Shown piece by piece: positions 1 through 5,366 of a stretch of 6,140 bases of DNA (position 1 is the stretch's first letter; each line of letters starts with the position of its first letter). Source of the stretch: Bryobacterales bacterium (GTDB taxonomy: Bacteria > Acidobacteriota > Terriglobia > Bryobacterales > Bryobacteraceae); NCBI GenBank assembly GCA_003132865.1, contig PKYZ01000069.1, positions 21,169 through 27,308 on the forward strand, read 5' to 3'. The translations under genes and the position numbers were made by a program. Under the pieces are notes generated by a model. The model did not search any database. It was not told the DNA's origin and saw only the letters and a list, made by a program, of their open reading frames with translations.

Positions 1-574
1 AGTCCCGGTCGCCGTCCATCAGATCCAGCGACGCCAGCTCCGCGCTCTTCGATTCGAGTTCCTCCACGCTGTGGATTCGCCATACCGCTGTGGAGGCCGT
101 TGCATAATCGGCCTTCAGATAAAACGGAAATCGGCGTTCGCGCAACAGCTCCTCCCGCGTTCGGATCACTCGCGAAGCCGGTTGCGGTATCGATAGGCGC
201 TCAAGTGTCCTGACAAGGGCCGCCTTCCCCTGAACCTGAAGGAACGACCGGAAATCTGCGACGGCCAGTCCGATTCCCGGTGGAATGCGCGCTCTTTCCC
301 TGGAGAACAGAAATGCTTGTTCGTGCGTCGGGAAGAGCACGTCCCAACCGCCATGGGAGAGAAGACCCAGCACAACATCCAGGTACGCCCAAGGATCTTT
401 GCCGATCGCCGGGCACCGGTAGTAATGAGAGACGAAGCGTGAGAAACGCCCAAGGCAGAGCGGATCGGGATCGCAGACCCCCACCTGATGGCCCGCCATG
501 CCGAGTGCCGTGACCGCCTGCCGCGCTGAAAGACTCGACCCTTCCGACACCAAGACTCGCTTCCGTGAGGACAT
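1..574 (-). CDS. ATP-grasp domain protein (carboxylate-amine ligase-like), 5' part only, cut by the left window edge
   Basis: The minus-strand frame is open from an ATG at 574 to the window edge, giving 191 visible residues. It starts MSSRKRVLVSEGSS, a beta strand and turn typical of the pre-ATP-grasp Rossmann-like domain. It then shows VGVCDPDPLCLGRFSRF (about 31-47), DVLFPTHEQAFLFSR (78-92) and a helix with K117 (VQGKAALVRTLERLSIPQP), the usual lead-in to the ATP-grasp domain. FPFYLKADYATASTAVW (149-165) carries the expected ATP-binding lysine, K154. ATP-grasp enzymes join a carboxylate to an amine or similar nucleophile through an acyl-phosphate; the substrate cannot be told here. The loop after K154 normally carries glycines, but here it reads ATASTA. 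The catalytic C-terminal half lies outside the window. In-frame ATGs at 589 and 610 are alternative starts. I prefer 574 because the family fold begins there and a weak GGTGG lies upstream. The gene is divergent from the 628 gene. Confidence 0.83.
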   Translation of the reverse strand, partial: MSSRKRVLVSEGSSLSARQAVTALGMAGHQVGVCDPDPLCLGRFSRFVSHYYRCPAIGKDPWAYLDVVLGLLSHGGWDVLFPTHEQAFLFSRERARIPPGIGLAVADFRSFLQVQGKAALVRTLERLSIPQPASRVIRTREELLRERRFPFYLKADYATASTAVWRIHSVEELESKSAELASLDLMDGDRD

Positions 575-627
575 ACGGTGAACCACCATTGTCGCGCCGA
601 TGTTCCACATAAGATGGATAATGGCTT

Positions 628-1167
628 ATGGAATGTCCGGTCCCCGTGCGAGCTGGCGCTCTGCTGATAGCCGCGGCGGCCAGCGTGTTTTGTGCCGACG
701 CCACCCGTTGGGGGAGTGTCGTAGACGGTCTACAGTTGGGCATCGGAGCAACGTCAACGCCCGAACCCGCGTTGCACGTTCTGTTGAAGAACGCCGGCCC
801 TAGAGTACAAGAGGTGCCGACCGGCTTTGAAGGGGAGCCTGATCCACCGTTCAACGTGACGATCACAGCTCGGGCTCCCCGGGAAGGTGACCTTCAGGTG
901 TTCGATTTGAATGCCGCAAGGTACTGGCCGCCTGATATTGGCCCTGGTCCAGCAAGAAGTTTCCGGCTGGAACCCGGCGGCGTTCACGAATTCACATACC
1001 CGTTGAGCCAGCTCATCTGCCTTGTGAATCGAACGGACACTCCGCTCAGCAAGCTCCTAAAGCAGGGTTACACCGTACGCGCGTCTTTCGAATTTCGTGG
1101 CACGGCAGTAATGTCGCGCCCACTCAGTGTGCTGCGGCCGGTGGCGGAGCGTACCGCAACACCGTAG
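628..1167 (+). CDS. Secreted protein of unknown function, 179 aa
   Basis: I do not recognise a named family. The N-terminus looks like a signal peptide: R8, then a hydrophobic run ALLIAAAASVF (11-21), then CADA, which suits signal peptidase I cleavage near residues 23-25. It is not a lipoprotein signal, because F21 precedes C22. The mature part begins WGSVVDGLQLGI (28-39), then a strand ALHVLLKNAG (48-57), then alternating hydrophobic segments (FNVTITARA, TVRASFEFRG). This suggests a small all-beta, Ig-like sandwich, a style I associate with exported acidobacterial proteins (inference). The start is ATG 628, since an in-frame TAA at 619-621 blocks a longer product; GTG 646 is an alternative. 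No ribosome binding site is visible, but GATAAT ends 5 bases before the ATG. The last 44 bases overlap the convergent gene at 1124-1702. Confidence 0.68.
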   Translation: MECPVPVRAGALLIAAAASVFCADATRWGSVVDGLQLGIGATSTPEPALHVLLKNAGPRVQEVPTGFEGEPDPPFNVTITARAPREGDLQVFDLNAARYWPPDIGPGPARSFRLEPGGVHEFTYPLSQLICLVNRTDTPLSKLLKQGYTVRASFEFRGTAVMSRPLSVLRPVAERTATP

Positions 1168-1702
1168 TCAGGTCGATCCCGCGAACGATGCTGGCGCTGT
1201 TGTAAAACAAACCCCACGAATCGATGGACGACATATCGGGGAAGATGCAAGCCTCCAGCACCGTGTCTTTGGAGCCCTTGCCGACCCAGCCGCCGCCCGC
1301 GGCATTCACGCCGCCAAACGAGTCCGAGCCGCCTAGTTGCGTGCAATAGTAGGAAGCCGGATTGCCTCCGCCACCCTGGCCCGGCGCAACCTTCGCGTAA
1401 TAGGCCAGCGCGGCCAGGGTCGGAGTTGTGGCGTACAACGTCTCCAGCAGCACGTGAATGCGCGAGCCATCCGTCGGCGAGGTGAACTGGCAAAACTTGC
1501 GCGTTCCCGTCAGCACGAGCCAGCTCGACGGCGGACCGTTGGTGCCAAAGATAGGAGCGCGGTCGATCACCTTACCGCCGCTCTGCTCGCAGTATGCGGC
1601 CGGCGCGCCGGCGCCAGAGTCGGCCGCTTTCATGTTTCCAGCCACCGATAACAGCGCCAACAGCGACGCGGCGGCTGTCTGTATCAAGAACGAATGTTTC
1701 AA
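1124..1702 (-). CDS. Secreted protein with two degenerate DUF333-like modules, 192 aa
   Basis: The start is TTG at 1702, supported by AGGAGG six bases upstream. The N-terminus is a clear signal peptide: K2, H3, then SLLALLSVAG (13-22) and a probable cut near KAA (25-27), so the product is exported. The mature protein repeats one pattern twice: PAAYCEQSGGKV (34-45) with KFCQF (69-73), and NPASYYCTQLGG (114-125) with EACIFPD (150-156) and SWGLFY (162-167). The pattern Pro-Ala-x-x-Tyr-Cys-x(3)-Gly-Gly, a later Cys, then a Trp/aromatic stretch resembles DUF333, small exported domains of unknown function. The cysteine pairs C38/C71 and C120/C152 could form disulfides (inference). A glycine-rich linker (108-113) separates the two halves. 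Twelve bases separate it from the upstream Ldh gene, so the two are probably co-transcribed, with no evident functional link. Confidence 0.74.
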   Translation of the reverse strand: MKHSFLIQTAAASLLALLSVAGNMKAADSGAGAPAAYCEQSGGKVIDRAPIFGTNGPPSSWLVLTGTRKFCQFTSPTDGSRIHVLLETLYATTPTLAALAYYAKVAPGQGGGGNPASYYCTQLGGSDSFGGVNAAGGGWVGKGSKDTVLEACIFPDMSSIDSWGLFYNSASIVRGIDLTTVLRYAPPPAAAH

Positions 1703-1708
1703 ATCGTC

Positions 1709-1716
1709 CCTCCTTT
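1709..1716 (-). promoter_or_regulatory. Strong ribosome binding site for the 1124-1702 gene, overlapping the stop codon of the Ldh gene
   Basis: On the minus strand the sequence reads TAAAGGAGGGACGATTTG. The first TAA (1717-1715) is the stop codon of the Ldh gene, AGGAGG (1714-1709) is a near-perfect Shine-Dalgarno, and TTG (1702-1700) follows after six bases. This decides the start of the downstream gene, which has no ATG in the right place. Ribosomes ending on the Ldh gene would stop on this site, so translational coupling is likely. Confidence 0.75.
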
Positions 1717-2791
1717 AGGGTCCCATCAGTTTAGCAGGGGGCGGCCCGACGCCCAGCCTCGCGGCGGTTTCAACCAGGCACTCCCATGTCCCGTCGCCCA
1801 GTGGAATCCCGTTCTGGCGGCGCTCGGCTTCGGCGCGCCATTCCGGATCGCCCGCCACCATCACCTCGCGATAGCCTTTGGCGGGCGCGGCGGATTTCAC
1901 CGTATTCACCAGCCACTCGACGCGCCGGTGGAACTCTTCCACGGGCATGAAACGGCCGGCATCCACGGCCACGAAAGTCTGGCTCACGCGCGTGGGCTTG
2001 CCCTGGATGCGTATGCCGCCCACGTCGACGCTCATGGCTCCGCCGCTCAGCACACCGCACAAAATCTCAACCATCATCGCCAGTCCGCTGCCCTTGTAGC
2101 CGCCCAGCGGCATGGGCATGCCCCGGATCGCCGCATCGGTATCGGTCGTCGGCACGCCTTCGGAATCCACGGCCCACCCGGCGGGAATGGTTTCCTCGCC
2201 ATTCATCAGGGCCTTGAAGATGCGGTTATTCGCGACGGTAGTGGTGGCCATGTCGAGCAGCCAAGGTCCCGGCACGGACATGCAGATGGGGTTGGTGCCG
2301 AGGCGCGGCTCCTTCGCCTGCCAGGGAGCCACGATTGGCGAGGCATTGCACATGACAATGCCGATCATCCCGGCCGCGGATATCTTCTGGCCCCAATAGG
2401 CCGCCGCGCCGAAATGGTTCGATTCGCGCGCGGCGACGATCGAGATGCCGTGCTTGTGCGCCAGCCGCACGGCATGTCCGCAGCAGACGCTCGCGACCTT
2501 CTGTCCCGCTCCGTTCGCGCCATCGTACAGCAGGCATGCCCCGGATTCCAACACGATGCGGCCTTCGGCGCTGGCGTCCATGTCGCCGCGCTCGACTTGT
2601 TCCACGTAATATGGCAGCAACTGCACGCCGTGCGAATCCACGCCGCGCAGGTTGGCCGCCACCAGCGATTCGGCGACCAGGTGCGCGGTCGGCCGCGGGA
2701 AGGCGGCGGCTTCGAGTAGCCCGGCCGACCAGGAAGTGAGATCTTCGGCTGAGATGATAGGCAAGATACTAGAATAAACCTGTGCCCGCAT
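1715..2791 (-). CDS. Ldh family oxidoreductase (malate/L-lactate dehydrogenase type 2, NAD(P)H-dependent)
   Basis: The family reversibly reduces 2-oxo acids (malate, lactate, ureidoglycolate, 2,3-diketogulonate) with NAD(P)H in the cytosol and is unrelated to classical Rossmann lactate dehydrogenases. The motifs appear in order: VDSHGVQLLPYYV (51-63) with the likely catalytic H54; DGANGAGQ (90-97); SNHFGAAAYW (124-133); LGTNPICMSVPG (164-175); LLDMATTTVA (178-187) and MPLGGYKGSGLAMMVEIL (227-244), the cofactor-binding segment. The length of 358 aa fits the family. The exact substrate cannot be told from sequence. The start is uncertain. ATG 2791 overlaps the divergent moeA start by 10 bases and has no ribosome binding site. 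TTG at 2764 would give MPIISAEDLTSW, a more typical N-terminus, and would leave a 17-base gap to moeA. The gene is followed closely by the DUF333-like gene. Confidence 0.93.
   Translation of the reverse strand: MRAQVYSSILPIISAEDLTSWSAGLLEAAAFPRPTAHLVAESLVAANLRGVDSHGVQLLPYYVEQVERGDMDASAEGRIVLESGACLLYDGANGAGQKVASVCCGHAVRLAHKHGISIVAARESNHFGAAAYWGQKISAAGMIGIVMCNASPIVAPWQAKEPRLGTNPICMSVPGPWLLDMATTTVANNRIFKALMNGEETIPAGWAVDSEGVPTTDTDAAIRGMPMPLGGYKGSGLAMMVEILCGVLSGGAMSVDVGGIRIQGKPTRVSQTFVAVDAGRFMPVEEFHRRVEWLVNTVKSAAPAKGYREVMVAGDPEWRAEAERRQNGIPLGDGTWECLVETAARLGVGPPPAKLMGP
2770..2776. promoter_or_regulatory. Possible bidirectional -10 element between the Ldh gene and moeA
   Basis: Read on the plus strand, TAGAAT (2770-2775) stands six bases before the moeA GTG. 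Read on the minus strand, TATTCT (2776-2771) stands six bases before a TTG that could start the Ldh gene. Both resemble TATAAT and overlap almost completely, so one symmetrical element could serve both divergent genes. Neither start has a Shine-Dalgarno, and no convincing -35 is present on either side. The call rests only on position and resemblance. Confidence 0.3.
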
Positions 2792-3975
2792 TCACATTCG
2801 AGGAAGCCCGGCGTTGCGTGTTGGACACGGTCCGCACCGCGCGCGCGGCGCCGCCGGCTGAGAGCGTGGCGCTGGAAGCCGCCGCGGGGCGTGTCCTGGC
2901 CGAGTCCATCGCGGCGGATCGCGACTACCCGGCCCTGGCACGTTCGGTGCGCGACGGATACGCGGTGCGCGCCATCGATTCACCCGGCGAACTGGAGGTC
3001 ATCGGCGAAGTGCGCGCCGGCGAAAGCTTCAGCGGCGAGGTCGGCGCGCGCCAGGCCGTCGAAATCATGACGGGCGCCCCCGTGCCGCGTGGCGCGGATG
3101 CGGTGGTCATGCTCGAGCACGTGCGTCGCGACGGCGCGCGCGTGATCGCCGGCCAATCCGCCGCATCCGGCCAATTCATCAATCCGCAAGCGTGTGAGGC
3201 GCGCGCCGGCGAGATCCTCCTCCATCCCGGCAAGCGCCTGGATTTCACCGATATCGCCATGCTCGCGGCCGCCGGCAAACAGAGCGTGCCGGTGTACGCC
3301 GTGCCGCGCGTAGCCATCGTCGCGACAGGCGATGAGATCGTGCCGGTCGCCGAAACGCCGCACGACTTCCAGATCCGCAACTCCAACGTGTACTCGCTGG
3401 CCGCGCAGGTGGCGCGCGCCGGCGGCGTGCCGGAGATTCTGCCCGTGGCGCGCGACGAGCGCGCGCACACCCGGGATCTGATCGAGCGCGGCTTGGCCGC
3501 CGATCTGCTGCTGCTCTCCGGCGGCGTCTCGGCGGGTAAGTACGACATCGTCGAGCCCGTGCTGGAGGGTCTGGGCGCGGAGTTCTTTTTCGACCGCGTC
3601 CTGATTCAGCCCGGCCAGCCGCTGGTATTCGGCAAAGCGCGCGGGAAGTTCTTCTTCGGCCTCCCCGGCAATCCGTCGTCCACCATGGTAACCTTCGAGA
3701 TCTTCGCCCGCGCGGCGCTAGAACTGTTGGGCGGGCAGGAGGAGGTCGCGCTGCACATGCCGTTTGCCCGGCTCACGGAGGAATTCCATCACCGGGTGGG
3801 GCTGACCCGCTTCCTGCCCGCGCGTCTCAGCCCTGACGGCGCCGCGGTGACCCCCATCGCCTGGCGCGGCTCGAGCGATGTGCCCGCGTTGACGCGCGCC
3901 AACGCGTTCATGGTGGTGGACTCCGATCGCCCCGACTGGCAGGCCGGCGACTGGATCCGCGTGCTGCTCAAGTGA
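2782..3975 (+). CDS. moeA: MoeA, molybdopterin molybdenumtransferase
   Basis: MoeA inserts molybdate into adenylylated molybdopterin, the last common step of molybdenum cofactor synthesis, in the cytosol. The 397 aa length is normal for the family. Motifs in order: SVRDGYAVRA (55-64) with the conserved D58; EIMTGAPVPRGADAVVMLEH (94-113); VAIVATGDEI (177-186) with E185; RNSNVYSLAAQVARAGG (199-215); LLLSGGVSAGKYD (243-255), the molybdopterin-binding signature of the MoCF/MogA-like domain; and FFGLPGNPSSTMVTFE (291-306). The C-terminal beta domain IV fills the remainder to about 397. The segment usually read as KPGKP is QPGQP here (276-280), with both lysines replaced by glutamine. The start is GTG 2782, giving MPAFTFEEARR, a typical MoeA N-terminus; no ribosome binding site is visible. 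moaC follows after 10 bases, forming a two-gene Moco unit. Confidence 0.97.
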   Translation: MPAFTFEEARRCVLDTVRTARAAPPAESVALEAAAGRVLAESIAADRDYPALARSVRDGYAVRAIDSPGELEVIGEVRAGESFSGEVGARQAVEIMTGAPVPRGADAVVMLEHVRRDGARVIAGQSAASGQFINPQACEARAGEILLHPGKRLDFTDIAMLAAAGKQSVPVYAVPRVAIVATGDEIVPVAETPHDFQIRNSNVYSLAAQVARAGGVPEILPVARDERAHTRDLIERGLAADLLLLSGGVSAGKYDIVEPVLEGLGAEFFFDRVLIQPGQPLVFGKARGKFFFGLPGNPSSTMVTFEIFARAALELLGGQEEVALHMPFARLTEEFHHRVGLTRFLPARLSPDGAAVTPIAWRGSSDVPALTRANAFMVVDSDRPDWQAGDWIRVLLK

Positions 3976-3985
3976 AGAAGATCGG

Positions 3986-4462
3986 ATGAAGAAGCTCTCG
4001 CATTTCGACGCCGCCGGCAGCCCGCGCATGGTGGACGTGTCGGCCAAGCCGGAGACCCGCCGCACCGCGCGCGCCCACGCTTTTGTGCGCATGCGGCCCG
4101 CCGTGCTGCGTAGCCTGCCCGAGAATCCCAAGGGCAATCCGCTGGAGATCGCGCGCATAGCGGGCATTGCCGCCGCCAAGAAGACCGCGGACCTGATTCC
4201 GCTATGCCATCCGCTGATGCTGTCCCACGCCGATGTGGAGGTGCGGGTGGAAAAGACAGGCGTGCGCATCATTGCTACAGCGGCCACCACCGCGCAGACC
4301 GGCGTCGAGATGGAAGCGCTCACGGCCGCGGCCGTCGCCGCGCTGACCGTCTACGACATGACCAAGGCGCTCGACAAATCGATTGAGATTCAGGACGTGT
4401 ATCTGCTCGAAAAGACGGGCGGCAAGAGCGGAGAATATCGAAGGAATGCAGAGAGAGGCTGA
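3986..4462 (+). CDS. moaC: MoaC, cyclic pyranopterin monophosphate synthase
   Basis: MoaC works with the radical SAM enzyme MoaA. It converts the MoaA product (3',8-cyclo-dihydro-GTP) into cyclic pyranopterin monophosphate, the first stable Moco intermediate, in the cytosol. The 158 aa length and all signature blocks match: MVDVSAKPETRRTARA (15-30), AAAKKTADLIPLCHPLMLSH (62-81) with H75, QTGVEMEALTAAAVAALTVY (104-123), DMTKALDKS (124-132) with the catalytic-type D124 and K127, and EKTGGKSGEY (142-151). The ATG is preceded by GAAGAAG (3974-3980), a weak ribosome binding site that begins in the moeA stop codon, so the pair is probably co-transcribed and coupled. No moaA, moaD, moaE or mogA gene is in view, so the pathway must be completed elsewhere. 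Confidence 0.98.
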   Translation: MKKLSHFDAAGSPRMVDVSAKPETRRTARAHAFVRMRPAVLRSLPENPKGNPLEIARIAGIAAAKKTADLIPLCHPLMLSHADVEVRVEKTGVRIIATAATTAQTGVEMEALTAAAVAALTVYDMTKALDKSIEIQDVYLLEKTGGKSGEYRRNAERG

Positions 4463-4489
4463 CTATCGTATGTATCAATCGGCTATACT
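4459..4489 (+). promoter_or_regulatory. Probable vapBC promoter giving a leaderless or near-leaderless transcript
   Basis: TATACT (4484-4489) is a good -10 hexamer, and CTGACT (4459-4464) matches four of six bases of a -35, with a long 19-base spacer. Seven bases separate the -10 from the vapB ATG at 4497, which places the expected transcription start on or next to the A of the start codon. No Shine-Dalgarno precedes the ATG. The -35 overlaps the moaC stop codon, so the promoter is squeezed into the 34-base gap. Confidence 0.45.
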
Positions 4490-4498
4490 AATGCATAT
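4468..4498. repeat. Imperfect inverted repeat around the vapB promoter, possible VapBC operator
   Basis: GTATGTAT (4468-4475) and ATGCATAT (4491-4498) are inverted copies with six of eight bases matching, separated by 15 bases that contain the -10. VapBC complexes usually repress their own promoter through such flanking palindromes, so this is a candidate operator. The match is short and AT-rich, so chance is a real alternative. Confidence 0.25.
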
Positions 4499-4703
4499 GA
4501 GAACTACGCTCAATCTGGACGACGATTTGGTTCGCGAAGCCCGCAAGTACACTGGGATCGAGGAAAAGACGGCCCTGATTCATGAAGCCCTGCGTCACCT
4601 GATCGCCAGAGAAGCCGGGAAGCGGCTGGCAGCTCTCGGAGGCACTATGCCCGATTTCGAACTTCCACGGCGGAGGCGCAGCGCCGTAGGGACCAAGGAA
4701 TGA
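4497..4703 (+). CDS. vapB: VapB-type ribbon-helix-helix antitoxin
   Basis: This 68-residue protein begins MRTTLNLDDDLVREA, the beta strand and first helix of the VapB antitoxin family (PF09957-like). It continues YTGIEEKTALIHEALRHL, the turn and second helix of the ribbon-helix-helix DNA-binding fold, then REAGKRLAALGGTMPDFELP, the C-terminal arm that normally wraps round and blocks the toxin active site. It should bind VapC and repress the shared promoter (family knowledge). I chose ATG 4497 because the family begins at MRTTL; an ATG at 4491 would add two residues, and longer starts at 4470 or 4383 would overrun the promoter or moaC. The stop codon overlaps the vapC start as ATGA, so the two are translationally coupled. 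Confidence 0.9.
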   Translation: MRTTLNLDDDLVREARKYTGIEEKTALIHEALRHLIAREAGKRLAALGGTMPDFELPRRRRSAVGTKE

Positions 4704-5062
4704 TCCTAGTCGACTCTTCAGTGTGGATCGACCACTTCCGGAAAACGGAGCCTCGCCTGGAGGCTCTGCTGGTCCATGAACTCGTTTCGCTGCATCCCTT
4801 TGTCCTCGGTGAATTGGCCTGCGGCAACCTGTCAAGGCGGACTGAGACGATTGCCCGCCTGGAAAAGCTTCCCGTCGCAGCGGTTGCCTCAGAACCGCAG
4901 GTCCGTCACCTATTGGAATCCCGCCGCTTGTGGGGTACCGGCCTTGGTTGGATCGATATGCATCTCCTCGCATCGGCACTGGTGGAGGGGCTGAGGCTGT
5001 GGTCCGCCGATCGCGCCGTGGCTGCCACGGCCAAGCAACTCGGCGTCGCCTTCCCCGGATAG
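4700..5062 (+). CDS. vapC: VapC-type PIN-domain ribonuclease toxin
   Basis: VapC toxins are Mg-dependent endoribonucleases, most of which cut tRNA or rRNA and stop translation. The 120 aa sequence has the PIN layout: MILVDSSVWIDHF (1-13) with D5, PFVLGELACGNL (33-44) with E38, GLGWIDMHLLASAL (81-94) with D86, and LWSADRAV (100-107) with D104. All four acidic positions expected at the metal site are present, so the toxin looks active. ATG 4700 overlaps the vapB stop codon by four bases, and AGGGA (4688-4692) lies seven bases upstream as a ribosome binding site. The RNA target cannot be predicted from sequence. The stop codon lies in the loop of a small CCGGA-TAG-TCCGG hairpin. Confidence 0.95.
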   Translation: MILVDSSVWIDHFRKTEPRLEALLVHELVSLHPFVLGELACGNLSRRTETIARLEKLPVAAVASEPQVRHLLESRRLWGTGLGWIDMHLLASALVEGLRLWSADRAVAATAKQLGVAFPG

Positions 5063-5081
5063 TCCGGCCTCAAGCTGACTT

Positions 5082-5366
5082 ATGCCAAAGCCAAACAAAA
5101 CGGGACGCTACGAGGTCATAACCTTGCGCGCCCGCAGAGAACAAAGACTTCTGATTGACCGCGCGGCGGAAGCGCTTGGCAGGAGCCGGTCCGATTTCAT
5201 GCTGAGCGCGGCCTGCCGCGAAGCCGAATCGGTGCTGCGGGATCGGCGCAATTTCGCACTGTCGACGGAGGCGTTCCGCCTGTTCAGGAGGATGATCGAT
5301 AGCCCGCCGACGGACAATCCCAGGCTGCGGCGGCTGCTCCAAACGAAAGCGCCCTGGGACCGATGA
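5082..5366 (+). CDS. tacA: TacA family (DUF1778) antitoxin, now without a working toxin
   Basis: TacA antitoxins are ribbon-helix-helix proteins that repress their operon and neutralise a GNAT acetyltransferase toxin, which blocks translation by acetylating aminoacyl-tRNA. The 94 aa product has the DNA-binding half ITLRARREQRLLIDRAAEAL (13-32) followed by GRSRSDFMLSAACREAE (33-49). It also keeps the toxin-binding C-terminal arm: DRRNFALSTEAFRLFRRM (54-71), DSPPTDNPRLRRLL (73-86) and KAPWDR (89-94). The length is normal and the frame is intact. It starts 19 bases after vapC with no clear ribosome binding site, so it may be read from the vapBC transcript. Its stop overlaps an ATG (ATGA, 5363-5366), which is how the toxin gene normally begins. 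The symbol is assigned at family level. Confidence 0.9.
   Translation: MPKPNKTGRYEVITLRARREQRLLIDRAAEALGRSRSDFMLSAACREAESVLRDRRNFALSTEAFRLFRRMIDSPPTDNPRLRRLLQTKAPWDR

Noticed and set aside
617..622. GATAAT before the 628 gene as a firm promoter
   Set aside because: It is five of six to TATAAT, but the best -35 candidate (TTGTCG, 589-594) is 22 bases away and the distance to the ATG is only five bases. It is kept only as part of the leaderless pattern.
591..627. Search for an RNA gene or riboswitch in the gaps, including a Moco riboswitch before moeA
   Set aside because: The gaps are too short: 38-54 bases here and at most 17 bases before moeA. No such structure could fit, and no tRNA-like or rRNA-like sequence was seen.
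201..866. A 221-codon minus-strand open frame crossing the ATP-grasp start and the 628 gene
   Set aside because: It is out of frame with the recognisable ATP-grasp sequence and antisense to the secreted protein; its composition is shadow-like.
1694..2719. A 341-codon plus-strand open frame opposite the Ldh gene
   Set aside because: The minus-strand reading has all Ldh family motifs in order. The plus-strand product is rich in His, Arg and Gly with no recognisable domain, as expected for the complement of GC-rich coding DNA.
2925..3548. A 207-codon minus-strand open frame opposite moeA
   Set aside because: It lies inside a certain moeA gene, has no ribosome binding site or known motif, and has Arg/Ser/Pro-rich shadow composition.
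4383..4496. An N-terminal extension of vapB back into moaC
   Set aside because: The family starts at MRTTL, and the extra residues are a frame-shifted read of the moaC end and of the promoter region.
5055..5067. CCGGA-TAG-TCCGG hairpin at the vapC stop as a terminator
   Set aside because: The stem is only five pairs with a three-base loop and no T-run, and tacA follows 19 bases later on the same strand, so read-through is more likely.
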